Shown here: in pieces, positions 9,288-17,457 of the stretch | Numbering within the stretch: position 1 is the stretch's first letter | Layout of the letters: each line of letters opens with the position of its first letter | NCBI GenBank assembly: GCA_002315435.1 | Contig: DCFW01000034.1 | Location: forward strand, 1 to 51,028 | Reading direction: 5' to 3' | Length of the DNA stretch: 51,028 bases | Source: Bacteroidales bacterium UBA1794 | GTDB lineage: Bacteria > Bacteroidota > Bacteroidia > Bacteroidales > Bacteroidaceae | The notes under the pieces: generated by a model | Database searches by the model: none | The model's input: the letters and a program-made list of their open reading frames with translations, nothing else | What the model was told of the DNA's origin: nothing | Program-made: the position numbers and the translations under genes

Positions 9288-9333
9288 GACGATTGCAGGT
9301 AAATAATATAAGGCTTAATTTTGTAATTAAATA

Positions 9334-10044
9334 ATGATGAATATGGATAAGCAACAAAAATATGAGGCAAATGATAAAATGAGTGACCTCATATGTGACA
9401 ATTATTCTTTGTTACAGGTAATGTGTCGTTTTGGGATTGTGCTGGGATTTGGAGATAAGACGGTGAAAGAGGTCTGTGAAGAAAATGAGGTTGATTGTCA
9501 TACATTTTTGGCTGTAATCAATTTTATGGTAGAAGGTTTTACACGAATGGAAGATGATGTTGAAAGTCTTTCTATTCCAACTTTGATGAAATATTTAAAA
9601 AGTAGTCATGATTATTTCTTGAACTTCTCATTGCCGGCTATACATTCAAAATTAGAGGTGGCTTTGGATCCTACAGATCATGTGGCTGCGTTGATATTGA
9701 ATTTTTTTGATCAATATCAACAAGAAGTCAAAAGACATATGTTGTATGAAGAGAAAACCGTATTTAAGTATGTAGATTCTTTGCTTAACGGATCGCCGGT
9801 GCGAAACTATAAAATCACGACATATTCAAAACATCACGAACAAGTTGAAGAAAAACTTACTGAATTAAAAAACATCATGATAAAATATTATCCCGGTAAA
9901 CAGAATAATAACTTAATGGTAACGGCACTTTTTGATATCTATTTAAATGAAGAGTGGCTTGATGCGCATTGTAAGGTAGAGGATTACATGTTCGTTCCGG
10001 CTATTATTCGATTGGAAAGGGGACTGGTAAGTAATGAAAAATAA
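9334..10044 (+). CDS. Hemerythrin-domain (HHE) protein, ScdA/RIC-like architecture
   Basis: A 236-residue cytoplasmic protein. The first 70 residues (LGFGDKTVKEVCEENEVDCHTFLAVINF) resemble the small helical N-terminal domain of ScdA/YtfE-type iron-repair proteins. The rest is a four-helix HHE bundle with likely iron ligands in KSSHDYF, LPAIHSKLE, MLYEEKTVF, SKHHEQVEEKL and DAHCKVEDYMF. Such diiron proteins respond to O2 or NO or repair Fe-S centres. The exact role here is inference. ATG codons at 9334, 9337 and 9343 are all possible because the -7 box at 9316-9323 lies so close. The 3' end overlaps the LuxR gene by 11 nt, implying translational coupling. Confidence 0.75.
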   Translation: MMNMDKQQKYEANDKMSDLICDNYSLLQVMCRFGIVLGFGDKTVKEVCEENEVDCHTFLAVINFMVEGFTRMEDDVESLSIPTLMKYLKSSHDYFLNFSLPAIHSKLEVALDPTDHVAALILNFFDQYQQEVKRHMLYEEKTVFKYVDSLLNGSPVRNYKITTYSKHHEQVEEKLTELKNIMIKYYPGKQNNNLMVTALFDIYLNEEWLDAHCKVEDYMFVPAIIRLERGLVSNEK

Positions 10045-10630
10045 AGAACTGATTCGTGTTGCAGTCGCAGAAAGCTCGGTAATATTGCGGAGTGGCATTA
10101 CAGCTGTAATGAAGCGTCTACCGGATGTGAGAATCCAACCGGTAGAAATCCTTTCAGCAGCTTCATTACATGATTGCATGCAAGCGCAGTCACTTGATAT
10201 TTTGATAATTAATCCTAATTTCGATGGATTTTTTGATATTGAACGTTTCAAGCAGGAATATCATATTTGTGTAATAGCACTGGTGTCGTCATTCATGGAT
10301 AACGCGAGTTTAAAGAAATATGATGCCACCATTTCTATTTTTGATGACATAAACAGTGTCGCTGAAACAATAAAAAACCTCCAGAATATTCATGCAGAGG
10401 AGTCTGATGATGAGCATGAAAGTTTAAGTACTCGTGAGAGAGAGATCGTTGTCTGTGTGGTGCAAGGCTTGACTAATAAGGAAATAGCCGATCAGCTATG
10501 CTTATCCATTCATACGGTGATTACACATCGACGAAACATTAGTAGAAAGTTGCAAATTCACAGTTCTGCCGGTTTGACTATCTATGCCATTGTGAATAAG
10601 CTTGTAGATATAAATGATGTTAGAATGTAA
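10034..10630 (+). CDS. LuxR-family regulator with degenerate receiver domain
   Basis: A 198-residue protein with a C-terminal LuxR/NarL helix-turn-helix (LSTREREIVVCVVQGLTNKEIADQ.. then HTVITHRRNISRKL, about residues 133-185). The N-terminal 120 residues have the shape of a response-regulator receiver, but the position expected to hold the phosphorylated Asp reads IINPN (Asn60), the acidic pair is reduced to one Glu (AES), and the usual conserved Lys is not seen. Phosphorylation is therefore unlikely. Its 11-nt overlap with the hemerythrin-like gene suggests the two proteins work together, perhaps with the diiron protein as sensor. That link is inference. Confidence 0.8.
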   Translation: MKNKELIRVAVAESSVILRSGITAVMKRLPDVRIQPVEILSAASLHDCMQAQSLDILIINPNFDGFFDIERFKQEYHICVIALVSSFMDNASLKKYDATISIFDDINSVAETIKNLQNIHAEESDDEHESLSTREREIVVCVVQGLTNKEIADQLCLSIHTVITHRRNISRKLQIHSSAGLTIYAIVNKLVDINDVRM

Positions 10631-10643
10631 AAAAAATAATTTG

Positions 10644-11057
10644 ATGAAGAGTTATCAAGTAAAACAAGTGATTGTCATGCGCAAAGATTTGAATATGCGC
10701 AAAGGTAAAATGATCGCACAAGGAAGCCATGCCTCGGTAGATGCTTTGTTGAGTATGTTTAACTGCACTCAATCGGGAGATGAAGTAACCTATGAACTAA
10801 AGTATAAACCGGATGCTATGATTGCCCAATGGATGGATGGGTCATTTGCAAAAATATGTTTGTATGTAAATTCCGAACAAGAATTATTAGATATATATAA
10901 TAGAGTACGTACAGAGAAGCCGGAGATTCCTGTAAGTCTGATTACTGACGCAGGTTTCACAGAATTTCATGGTGTGGCAACAAATACTTGTATTGCCATC
11001 GGACCGTATTGGGATAATGAAATAGATGAGTTTACAGGTTCATTGAAATTATTGTAA
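10644..11057 (+). CDS. PTH2-family peptidyl-tRNA hydrolase
   Basis: A 137-residue cytoplasmic enzyme that releases tRNA from prematurely terminated peptidyl-tRNA. It belongs to the PTH2 family, typical of archaea and eukaryotes but also present in Bacteroidetes. Diagnostic segments are KQVIVMRKDLNMRKGKMIAQGSHAS near the N-terminus and TDAGFTEFHGVATNTCIAIGPYW near the C-terminus. The start at ATG 10644 gives the family's usual beginning. The frame continues upstream to 10614, but that would overlap the LuxR gene. It follows the LuxR gene by 13 nt, so it may be co-transcribed without being functionally related. Confidence 0.88.
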   Translation: MKSYQVKQVIVMRKDLNMRKGKMIAQGSHASVDALLSMFNCTQSGDEVTYELKYKPDAMIAQWMDGSFAKICLYVNSEQELLDIYNRVRTEKPEIPVSLITDAGFTEFHGVATNTCIAIGPYWDNEIDEFTGSLKLL

Positions 11058-11124
11058 TTGAATGGATGAGCAAGATGATTTTCAAAAAATGACAAAAATA
11101 GGATGATCTTTAAATCATTTATAT

Positions 11125-11132
11125 TATTTTTG
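11125..11132 (+). promoter_or_regulatory. -7 element upstream of Wza-like gene
   Basis: TATTTTTG matches TAnnTTTG and lies 17 bp before the ATG at 11150. No clear -33 TTTG was found at 19-21 bp. Confidence 0.4.
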
Positions 11133-11149
11133 TTCAAAAAATATTTGGG

Positions 11150-11941
11150 ATGAAATATATTCTTGCTTTATTAAGTCTAATAACTATCCTGAGCACATCA
11201 TGTGTTTCTCAAAAGGAGATTGTTTATTTTCAAGGGATGGGACTTCCAAACCAAGATTCTGCACAATATAACATCAAGATTCAAGATGATGATGTCTTAA
11301 ATATATTTTTAAGTACAAAAAACAAAGAATTGCTTGAACCGTTTTATAATAACATGGTTCTTGGAATGAGTAAAGACCTTAGATCAGCATATACGATAGA
11401 TACAGAAGATGCCGCTGACTATAGGGTGGAGCGAGACAGCACGATCATGCTTCCTGTATTAGGTGCTGTGAAATTGGGCGGATTGACCACAGACGAAGCT
11501 TCAAGGAAAATTGCACAGATTGTGAAAGATAAAGGATATATTCATGATCCGATTGTCAGAGTGAAGTTAAAAGGTTTTACTGTTTCGGTTATGGGAGCAG
11601 TAAAACATCCTGGTGTTTACAACGTGAATGGAGAACGTACCACTGTGCTTGATGCGTTATCTCAAGCGGGTGATTTAAAAGTGTCAGGAAAAAGAACGAA
11701 TGTAGCGATTCTTCGTGAATATGATAAAAAACGTAGTGTGAAGAAAATAGACCTTACAAAAAGAGAGGTGATAAATTCTCCTTACTACTATTTGCACCAA
11801 CACGATGTTGTGTACGTAGAAGACAATGGTGTTTCATCAGCGAGTGGTAGCCCATTTTACAATTTTATAAAATCGAATCAAGCTATTTTTGGTGTAGGAG
11901 TTTCCTTAGTTTCACTGATGACGTCTCTTTTGGTTCATTGA
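11150..11941 (+). CDS. Wza-like polysaccharide export lipoprotein
   Basis: A 263-residue outer-membrane polysaccharide export protein. It has a lipoprotein signal peptide (..STSCVSQKE), the Poly_export domain (KIQDDDVLNIFLSTKNKEL.. to ..DSTIMLPVLGAVKLGGLTTDEASRKI), one SLBB domain (KGFTVSVMGAVKHPGVYNVNGERTTVLDAL) and a hydrophobic C-terminal stretch (FGVGVSLVSLMTSLLV) that could cross the outer membrane as in Wza. Bacteroides capsule loci usually pair this protein with a Wzc-type protein and glycosyltransferases, and none are nearby. It is followed after 25 nt by a regulator gene. Its secretion partner is unknown. Confidence 0.85.
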   Translation: MKYILALLSLITILSTSCVSQKEIVYFQGMGLPNQDSAQYNIKIQDDDVLNIFLSTKNKELLEPFYNNMVLGMSKDLRSAYTIDTEDAADYRVERDSTIMLPVLGAVKLGGLTTDEASRKIAQIVKDKGYIHDPIVRVKLKGFTVSVMGAVKHPGVYNVNGERTTVLDALSQAGDLKVSGKRTNVAILREYDKKRSVKKIDLTKREVINSPYYYLHQHDVVYVEDNGVSSASGSPFYNFIKSNQAIFGVGVSLVSLMTSLLVH

Positions 11942-11966
11942 AAGTCTTATAATCTTTCCATTTAAT

Positions 11967-14840
11967 ATGCGTAAAAAGGTCTATATAGTATTCCTATTCC
12001 TTATTCTTGTCCTACATCCTTTTTTATATGGGCAGAATGTCGAATATCAAATGTTTGACAATATATCTATGGAGAATAAATTCTCTTCAGTATGTTGTTT
12101 CACACAAGACTCAAAAGGATTGGTATGGATTGGTTCGGAGAAAGGATTGTTCAGTTATGATGGTTACGCTCTGCAGCAACATTTTACTTTGAGTACACCC
12201 ACTAATACTCGAATTTATTCCGGCATATTGGTGAATGACAAATATCTTTATTTAGGTTCGGATAATGGCATTCTTATATATAATTGTGTCACAGACAAGT
12301 ATGAAAAGACTCCCTCAAATTTACCGACTGACGTAAGAGCTTTATCGTTGAGTGGACAAAAATTATGGATTGGTACTCTTAATGGTTTGTATATTTATGA
12401 TTTGTCTGATCACAAAGTGCAACGTCTTGACTCAAAGCGTTACAAGCAATTGCCTAATTCTACCGTTTATTCTATTTTGAAAACACACGAAGGAGATATG
12501 TACATCGGCACCTATAATGGTTTGTGTTATTATAGTGCATCTCATAAATCCTTTTTTCGAATACCTTTGACTCAGCCGCATTGCAATAATATTTTCGTTA
12601 ATTCGTTGTTGGAAGACAATAAACGTAGATGCATCTGGGTTGGCACGGAAGGGGCTTTATACCGATATGATAAGTTATCGCATAGAATAGAAGAGATCAC
12701 TCAACTTTCAGGAAATTCCATGAAATCGCTGGCTCTTGATGGAAATGGAAATTTGCTGATAGGTACGGACAACGGACTGTATGTATATAAAGAACATGCT
12801 CCTCTACAACATATTTTGCATGATGCACGTAACATACACTCGCTTGCAAATAATATTATATGGAGTATCTTCGCTGATAGGAATCAGAATATATGGATCG
12901 GTACGGATTATGGAATTTCACTCTTCAGGTATAACAAAGCATTTCAATATATTCCTTTGCCTCATATAACCGGAGTGGGAGATGGCAATCATTTTTATAG
13001 TGTGTTTCGTGATACACATGGATATTTGTGGTTAGGTGGTACAGACGGATTGCTTAGAGTAAATGATCCCTTGTCACCAAAAGTTTCTGTGCGTTGGTAT
13101 AGGGTGGGAGATCCTCAGAGTTCTTTGCCGCACAATCGCATTCGTCATATATATGAAGATAGTAGTCATAACTTATGGGTCGCCAGTGATGGAGGATTAA
13201 ACCGCTATGACTACGCAAGTGAACAATTCATGCGTTATAATATAATTGATTCCACAAACACGTTGAATAGCAATTGGGTGTATTATGTGATGGAAGATGA
13301 TAGCGGAAAATTATGGATAGCAACCTGTTTGGGTGGAATATTCATTGTAGATAAGACAAAGTTACTAGAATCAAAAGGGCATAACTATGTTGCGGACGCT
13401 AACTTCAGTACTCGAAATGGATTGAGTGGAATGTTCGTAAATCAGATTGTTTCAGATGCTCGAAAAAATAAGTGGGTATTGCTTTATAATGTAGGCGTGG
13501 ACAAAATAGATACTCTTACCCATAAAGTACATCATATCCAATTAGAGGGCATTAGACCTAATTATATTATAAGGGATCACTACGGATTTATCTGGATAGG
13601 GTATTCGGGAGGTGTATTGCGCGTATCACCTTATAACAATCAGATACATAGAGTCTCTTTTAGCGGAGATAATTACAATGAGGTATTGTCAATGCTTGAT
13701 GTGAATGGTAAAATGTGGATATCTACCTCTGACGGTTTGTGGGTTGTTGATGAACGTACATTTGATACACATAAAGTGAATATCAGCAATCAACGTTTCA
13801 CTTCACTGTATTATGATTCAGCTATGCAGCGAATTTATATGGGTGGAGTTGATGGCATCGGAGTCTTGGCACTCAATTTCTTGTCAAAAAACATGTCCGA
13901 GAATCCTATTATGCTTACTGCTCTTTATGTAAATGGCAGCTTGTATAATCCTTCTGATAAATTATCTGCAGGTGTACGCTATACAGATAAAGTAGAGTTG
14001 TCATACAAACAGAATAATTTGTCATTCGAATTTTCCGATTTACCTTATTCCTTTGAGGAGAAAAATCGTTTCATATATCAATTACAGGGAGTTGACAATG
14101 AATGGGTCACTTTGAAAACCAATACCAATAAGATTTCTTATAACAATTTGGAACCAGGTAGTTACAAGCTTGTAATCTGTAGATTGGGAGACAATGGAAA
14201 GCCTACTCGCGCATGCTATAGCTTAGATGTCAAGATTGATTCTTCATGGTACAATAATGCTTTTGCAAAGACTATTTACATTCTGATGTTTCTGACATTA
14301 ATCGTATGGATTATTAATTTCATGAGAATGAAAACCAGATTGAAAATGGAGCGTACGGAGAAAGAGCATATAATGGAGCAGGTGAAACTGAAGATTGATT
14401 TCTGGAACAAATTAGACAAGGCAAGAGATAATGTAGTAGAACTTAACCGACTTATCAATCAAGTGGCAGGTGAGGAAACGAAGAAAGAAAAGACACGAAA
14501 GCAAGAACTGAAGTCTTCTGATGAGAAGCTTTTGGCAGATATCACCGAAATCATTGAGAGTAAAATGTCTGACTCGGAGTTGAACGTTAATGCATTGTGT
14601 GAATTGCAAGGAATTAGTAACAAACAGCTTTATCGTAAAATAAAACAACTTACGGGAGTAACACCTGTGGAATATATTAAATCTATTCGTATGAAAAGAG
14701 CAGCTCGGTTACTTGAACAGAGGAAATTTACCGTGGCTGAAGTGATGTATATGGTAGGTTTCTCAAATCATTCTTACTTCTCAAAATGCTTCCTAACCGA
14801 GTATGGCAAGACTCCAAAGCAGTTCATGGAAGATGCCTGA
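11967..14840 (+). CDS. Membrane-spanning propeller/Y_Y_Y/AraC transcription regulator without kinase
   Basis: A 957-residue regulator. After a signal peptide come repeated WIGT..GLY blades of a two-component-regulator propeller (about residues 30-640), a Y_Y_Y domain (FEFSDLPYSFEEKNRFIYQLQG.., about 690-760), one transmembrane helix (IYILMFLTLIVWIINF, about 770), a coiled coil rich in Lys/Glu, and an AraC helix-turn-helix at the C-terminus (NALCELQGISNKQLYRKI.. to VGFSNHSYFSKCFLTEYGKTPKQF). Classical hybrid two-component sensors of about 1,300 residues also hold kinase, receiver and phosphotransfer parts; here none is present. It should therefore sense a periplasmic glycan fragment and act on DNA directly from the membrane. 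Its position suggests it controls the PUL that follows. Confidence 0.88.
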   Translation: MRKKVYIVFLFLILVLHPFLYGQNVEYQMFDNISMENKFSSVCCFTQDSKGLVWIGSEKGLFSYDGYALQQHFTLSTPTNTRIYSGILVNDKYLYLGSDNGILIYNCVTDKYEKTPSNLPTDVRALSLSGQKLWIGTLNGLYIYDLSDHKVQRLDSKRYKQLPNSTVYSILKTHEGDMYIGTYNGLCYYSASHKSFFRIPLTQPHCNNIFVNSLLEDNKRRCIWVGTEGALYRYDKLSHRIEEITQLSGNSMKSLALDGNGNLLIGTDNGLYVYKEHAPLQHILHDARNIHSLANNIIWSIFADRNQNIWIGTDYGISLFRYNKAFQYIPLPHITGVGDGNHFYSVFRDTHGYLWLGGTDGLLRVNDPLSPKVSVRWYRVGDPQSSLPHNRIRHIYEDSSHNLWVASDGGLNRYDYASEQFMRYNIIDSTNTLNSNWVYYVMEDDSGKLWIATCLGGIFIVDKTKLLESKGHNYVADANFSTRNGLSGMFVNQIVSDARKNKWVLLYNVGVDKIDTLTHKVHHIQLEGIRPNYIIRDHYGFIWIGYSGGVLRVSPYNNQIHRVSFSGDNYNEVLSMLDVNGKMWISTSDGLWVVDERTFDTHKVNISNQRFTSLYYDSAMQRIYMGGVDGIGVLALNFLSKNMSENPIMLTALYVNGSLYNPSDKLSAGVRYTDKVELSYKQNNLSFEFSDLPYSFEEKNRFIYQLQGVDNEWVTLKTNTNKISYNNLEPGSYKLVICRLGDNGKPTRACYSLDVKIDSSWYNNAFAKTIYILMFLTLIVWIINFMRMKTRLKMERTEKEHIMEQVKLKIDFWNKLDKARDNVVELNRLINQVAGEETKKEKTRKQELKSSDEKLLADITEIIESKMSDSELNVNALCELQGISNKQLYRKIKQLTGVTPVEYIKSIRMKRAARLLEQRKFTVAEVMYMVGFSNHSYFSKCFLTEYGKTPKQFMEDA

Positions 14841-14860
14841 CAGATTTCTAATCTAAAAAA

Positions 14861-14894
14861 CGGACATTGTCTTTTTTTTGTCGTAATATGTCCG
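14861..14894. promoter_or_regulatory. Inverted repeat upstream of PUL (candidate operator)
   Basis: CGGACAT (14861-14867) and ATGTCCG (14888-14894) form a perfect 7-bp inverted repeat in the 126-bp gap before the first PUL gene. The intervening T8 makes a terminator for the regulator gene conceivable, but the T-run is inside the loop. A similar CGGACA element recurs at 27567. Confidence 0.35.
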
Positions 14895-14966
14895 AAATAT
14901 GCTTTCTATAAATGGAGTGTCAAAGTATTTTTACGCCATTGATTTAAATGGTTTAAAATTAATAAG

Positions 14967-17426
14967 ATGAAAAGACACATATTACTCTTCTTCATTACAT
15001 TTATTCCTTTATTTGTTTCGGCACAGGAAAATGTATGGTTCGGATGCAACTATACGTTACCTTTTGCTCATGCTTATCGTGCTGAAGGATATTTGGAAAT
15101 GAATCGCAAAGCGGCAGTAGATAAAGATACCTATCATTTTTCCCGATTAGGTTTTAATGCGTTCCGTGTTCACATTTGGGATGTCGAGATTACTGATTCA
15201 AAAGGAAATTTACTTGAGAATGAACATTTGGACCTTCTTGACTACTTAATAAGTAGACTAAAGGAACGTGGAATAAAGATAGTTCTTACCGCACAAACAA
15301 ATTTTGGGGATGGTTATCCAGAGCGGAATATTCAGACAAGTGGTTACTCCTATTTATATGATAAATGTGCTATTCACTCAGATCCTCAAGCCATAGAAGC
15401 TCAAGTGCATTATCTTAGTGCATTGGTACAACATGTAAACAAGTATACAGGTAAGGCTTATAAAGATGATCCTTCTATTTTGGGATTTGAGATAAACAAT
15501 GAACCCTGCCATCCTGGGACGAAAGATGAAGTGAAAGCCTATATTGAAAAGATGATTGATGCCATGAAGCTAGGTGGAAATCGCAAGCCGGTTTTTTATA
15601 ATGTCAGCCACAACCGTCAAGTTGTAGATGCATATTATGATACTCCCATTGAAGGCACCACCTATCAATGGTATCCTATCGGCTTGGTGGCAGGTCGCAC
15701 TCGTACTGGTAACTTCCTACCATATGTTGATGAATATCCTATTCCTTTTTCGAATGTGAAACATTTCAACAAGAAAATGAAGATGGTTTATGAGTTTGAT
15801 GCGGCTGATATCATGTATTCGTATATGTATCCTGCAATAACCAGAACATTCAGGACTGCCGGATTCCAATGGATCACTCAGTTCACTTATGATCCGATAG
15901 ACATTGCTTGGGCTAACACCGAGTATCAGACACATTATATGAATTTAGCTTATACACCTCATAAAGCCATCAGCTTGAAAATTGCAGGCGAAGTTGCACG
16001 TAATTTGCCGTCTTATAAATCATGGGGAACCTATCCCAATGATACGATATTCGGAGATTTTCATGTGAGTTATGCCAATGATTTGAGTGAGATGAATTCC
16101 ACTACGAAGTTTTTCTATTCAAATGATACGAAAACGCAACCGAAGAGTCCAAAGCAATTGTTGGAGATAGCAGGATGTGGCAGTTCTCCCGTAGTACAAT
16201 ATGAAGGTACAGGAGCTTACTTTCTTGACCGTTTGGACAAAGGCGTGTGGAGATTGGAGGTAATGCCGGATGAAGTGATTGTAAACGATCCCTTTGCCAA
16301 ACCCTCATTACGAAAAGAAGTATCTTCTATTATCTGGAATAAATGGGATATGAAAGTTTGTTTATCCGATCTTGGAGAAAACTTTTCGGTAACTCCAATA
16401 AATGAAGGGAACAAGGATCAATACAGTGTCAGCGATGGTGACATCCACTCGCTAGCTCCCGGAGTATACTTGCTTAAAAATAAAGAAGACAACAAATGGC
16501 AGGCAACATCAAAGTGGAAGAATATAACTCTTGGTGAGTATGTAGCTCCTCAATCACACGTGACTCAATTTAAGGTGATCCACACACCGTTGGTTACTGC
16601 CGATGAGAATAAAGATATGAAGATCAAAGCCACAATCATAGGTCCTACTATGCCTGATTCGGTTTTGATTTATACAGATAAAGTTTCTTTCTGGAGTGCC
16701 AATAACCCTTATACAAAGATGGTTCGCACAAAAGGATATGAATATCAAGGTACGGCATTAGGTAGTGAAGTGAAGGTTGGAGATTTCAGGTACACAATTT
16801 CGGTGTATAGTGGGGGTAAGTGCATTACTTACCCTTCACAAACGCCGACAACTCCGCTTGATTGGGACTATGACGGATCAGAATATTACACAACAGCCAT
16901 TGTTTCAGACTCTGCTCCTGTTATTCTTTCAAAGGTTACTGATGCATACAGCAAGATGGAGTCGTATGTAATGCCTGATGAAACACGAGGTGCTGTTTCA
17001 CGTGATTTTGCCAGTGTAGCTCCCGCAGATGAACCAATGCTGCAATTTAATTGCACCGGCGATTCGGCAAGTTATTACTTGATAAAAGATATCGATAAGA
17101 GTCGCATAGAACGAATAAAGAATAGTCATGCAATAGCTCTTCATATAGGTAAATCTTCAGTAGATACGATTCAAGTTGGATTTGTTACTACGGATGGGTA
17201 TACTTATGTTGCTCCCTGTGTGGCGAATCAAGGCATCGTAAAAGTATCGTTAGATAAACTTCATCAGATAGCTACGGCGTTGTTGCCTCATGCTTATCCT
17301 GTGTTTATGAAGAAATACTTTTATCCAACAAACGCATTGCCGTTTAAAGCAGAAAACATAGATAAAATAGAGATAATAATTCCAAAATCAGGACAATTGA
17401 CTTTGGGAAGCATTTGGTTAGAATAA
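14967..17426 (+). CDS. Secreted clan GH-A glycoside hydrolase (GH5/GH147-like)
   Basis: An 819-residue secreted enzyme (signal peptide ending FVSAQ). Residues 20-380 form a (beta/alpha)8 barrel of clan GH-A. FEINNEP gives the acid/base Glu179 and KMVYEFDAAD the probable nucleophile Glu276. Early barrel strands read FNAFRVHIWD and IKIVLTAQ. The remaining 430 residues hold beta-rich accessory domains. In a locus with GH53, a beta-1,4-galactosidase/exo-galactanase similar to the GH147 family of Bacteroides galactan loci is a reasonable guess, but I cannot fix the family by eye. It is the first gene of the PUL operon, 31 nt before susC. Confidence 0.7.
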   Translation: MKRHILLFFITFIPLFVSAQENVWFGCNYTLPFAHAYRAEGYLEMNRKAAVDKDTYHFSRLGFNAFRVHIWDVEITDSKGNLLENEHLDLLDYLISRLKERGIKIVLTAQTNFGDGYPERNIQTSGYSYLYDKCAIHSDPQAIEAQVHYLSALVQHVNKYTGKAYKDDPSILGFEINNEPCHPGTKDEVKAYIEKMIDAMKLGGNRKPVFYNVSHNRQVVDAYYDTPIEGTTYQWYPIGLVAGRTRTGNFLPYVDEYPIPFSNVKHFNKKMKMVYEFDAADIMYSYMYPAITRTFRTAGFQWITQFTYDPIDIAWANTEYQTHYMNLAYTPHKAISLKIAGEVARNLPSYKSWGTYPNDTIFGDFHVSYANDLSEMNSTTKFFYSNDTKTQPKSPKQLLEIAGCGSSPVVQYEGTGAYFLDRLDKGVWRLEVMPDEVIVNDPFAKPSLRKEVSSIIWNKWDMKVCLSDLGENFSVTPINEGNKDQYSVSDGDIHSLAPGVYLLKNKEDNKWQATSKWKNITLGEYVAPQSHVTQFKVIHTPLVTADENKDMKIKATIIGPTMPDSVLIYTDKVSFWSANNPYTKMVRTKGYEYQGTALGSEVKVGDFRYTISVYSGGKCITYPSQTPTTPLDWDYDGSEYYTTAIVSDSAPVILSKVTDAYSKMESYVMPDETRGAVSRDFASVAPADEPMLQFNCTGDSASYYLIKDIDKSRIERIKNSHAIALHIGKSSVDTIQVGFVTTDGYTYVAPCVANQGIVKVSLDKLHQIATALLPHAYPVFMKKYFYPTNALPFKAENIDKIEIIIPKSGQLTLGSIWLE

Positions 17427-17457
17427 TAGTATAACAAACACTTAAAATCGAGATATT

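Noticed and set aside
11150..11941. Start of a capsule locus
   Set aside because: No Wzc, flippase or glycosyltransferase genes follow; the next genes are a regulator and a PUL.
14861..14894. Terminator for the propeller/AraC gene
   Set aside because: The T-run sits in the loop, not after the right arm; kept as a candidate operator instead.
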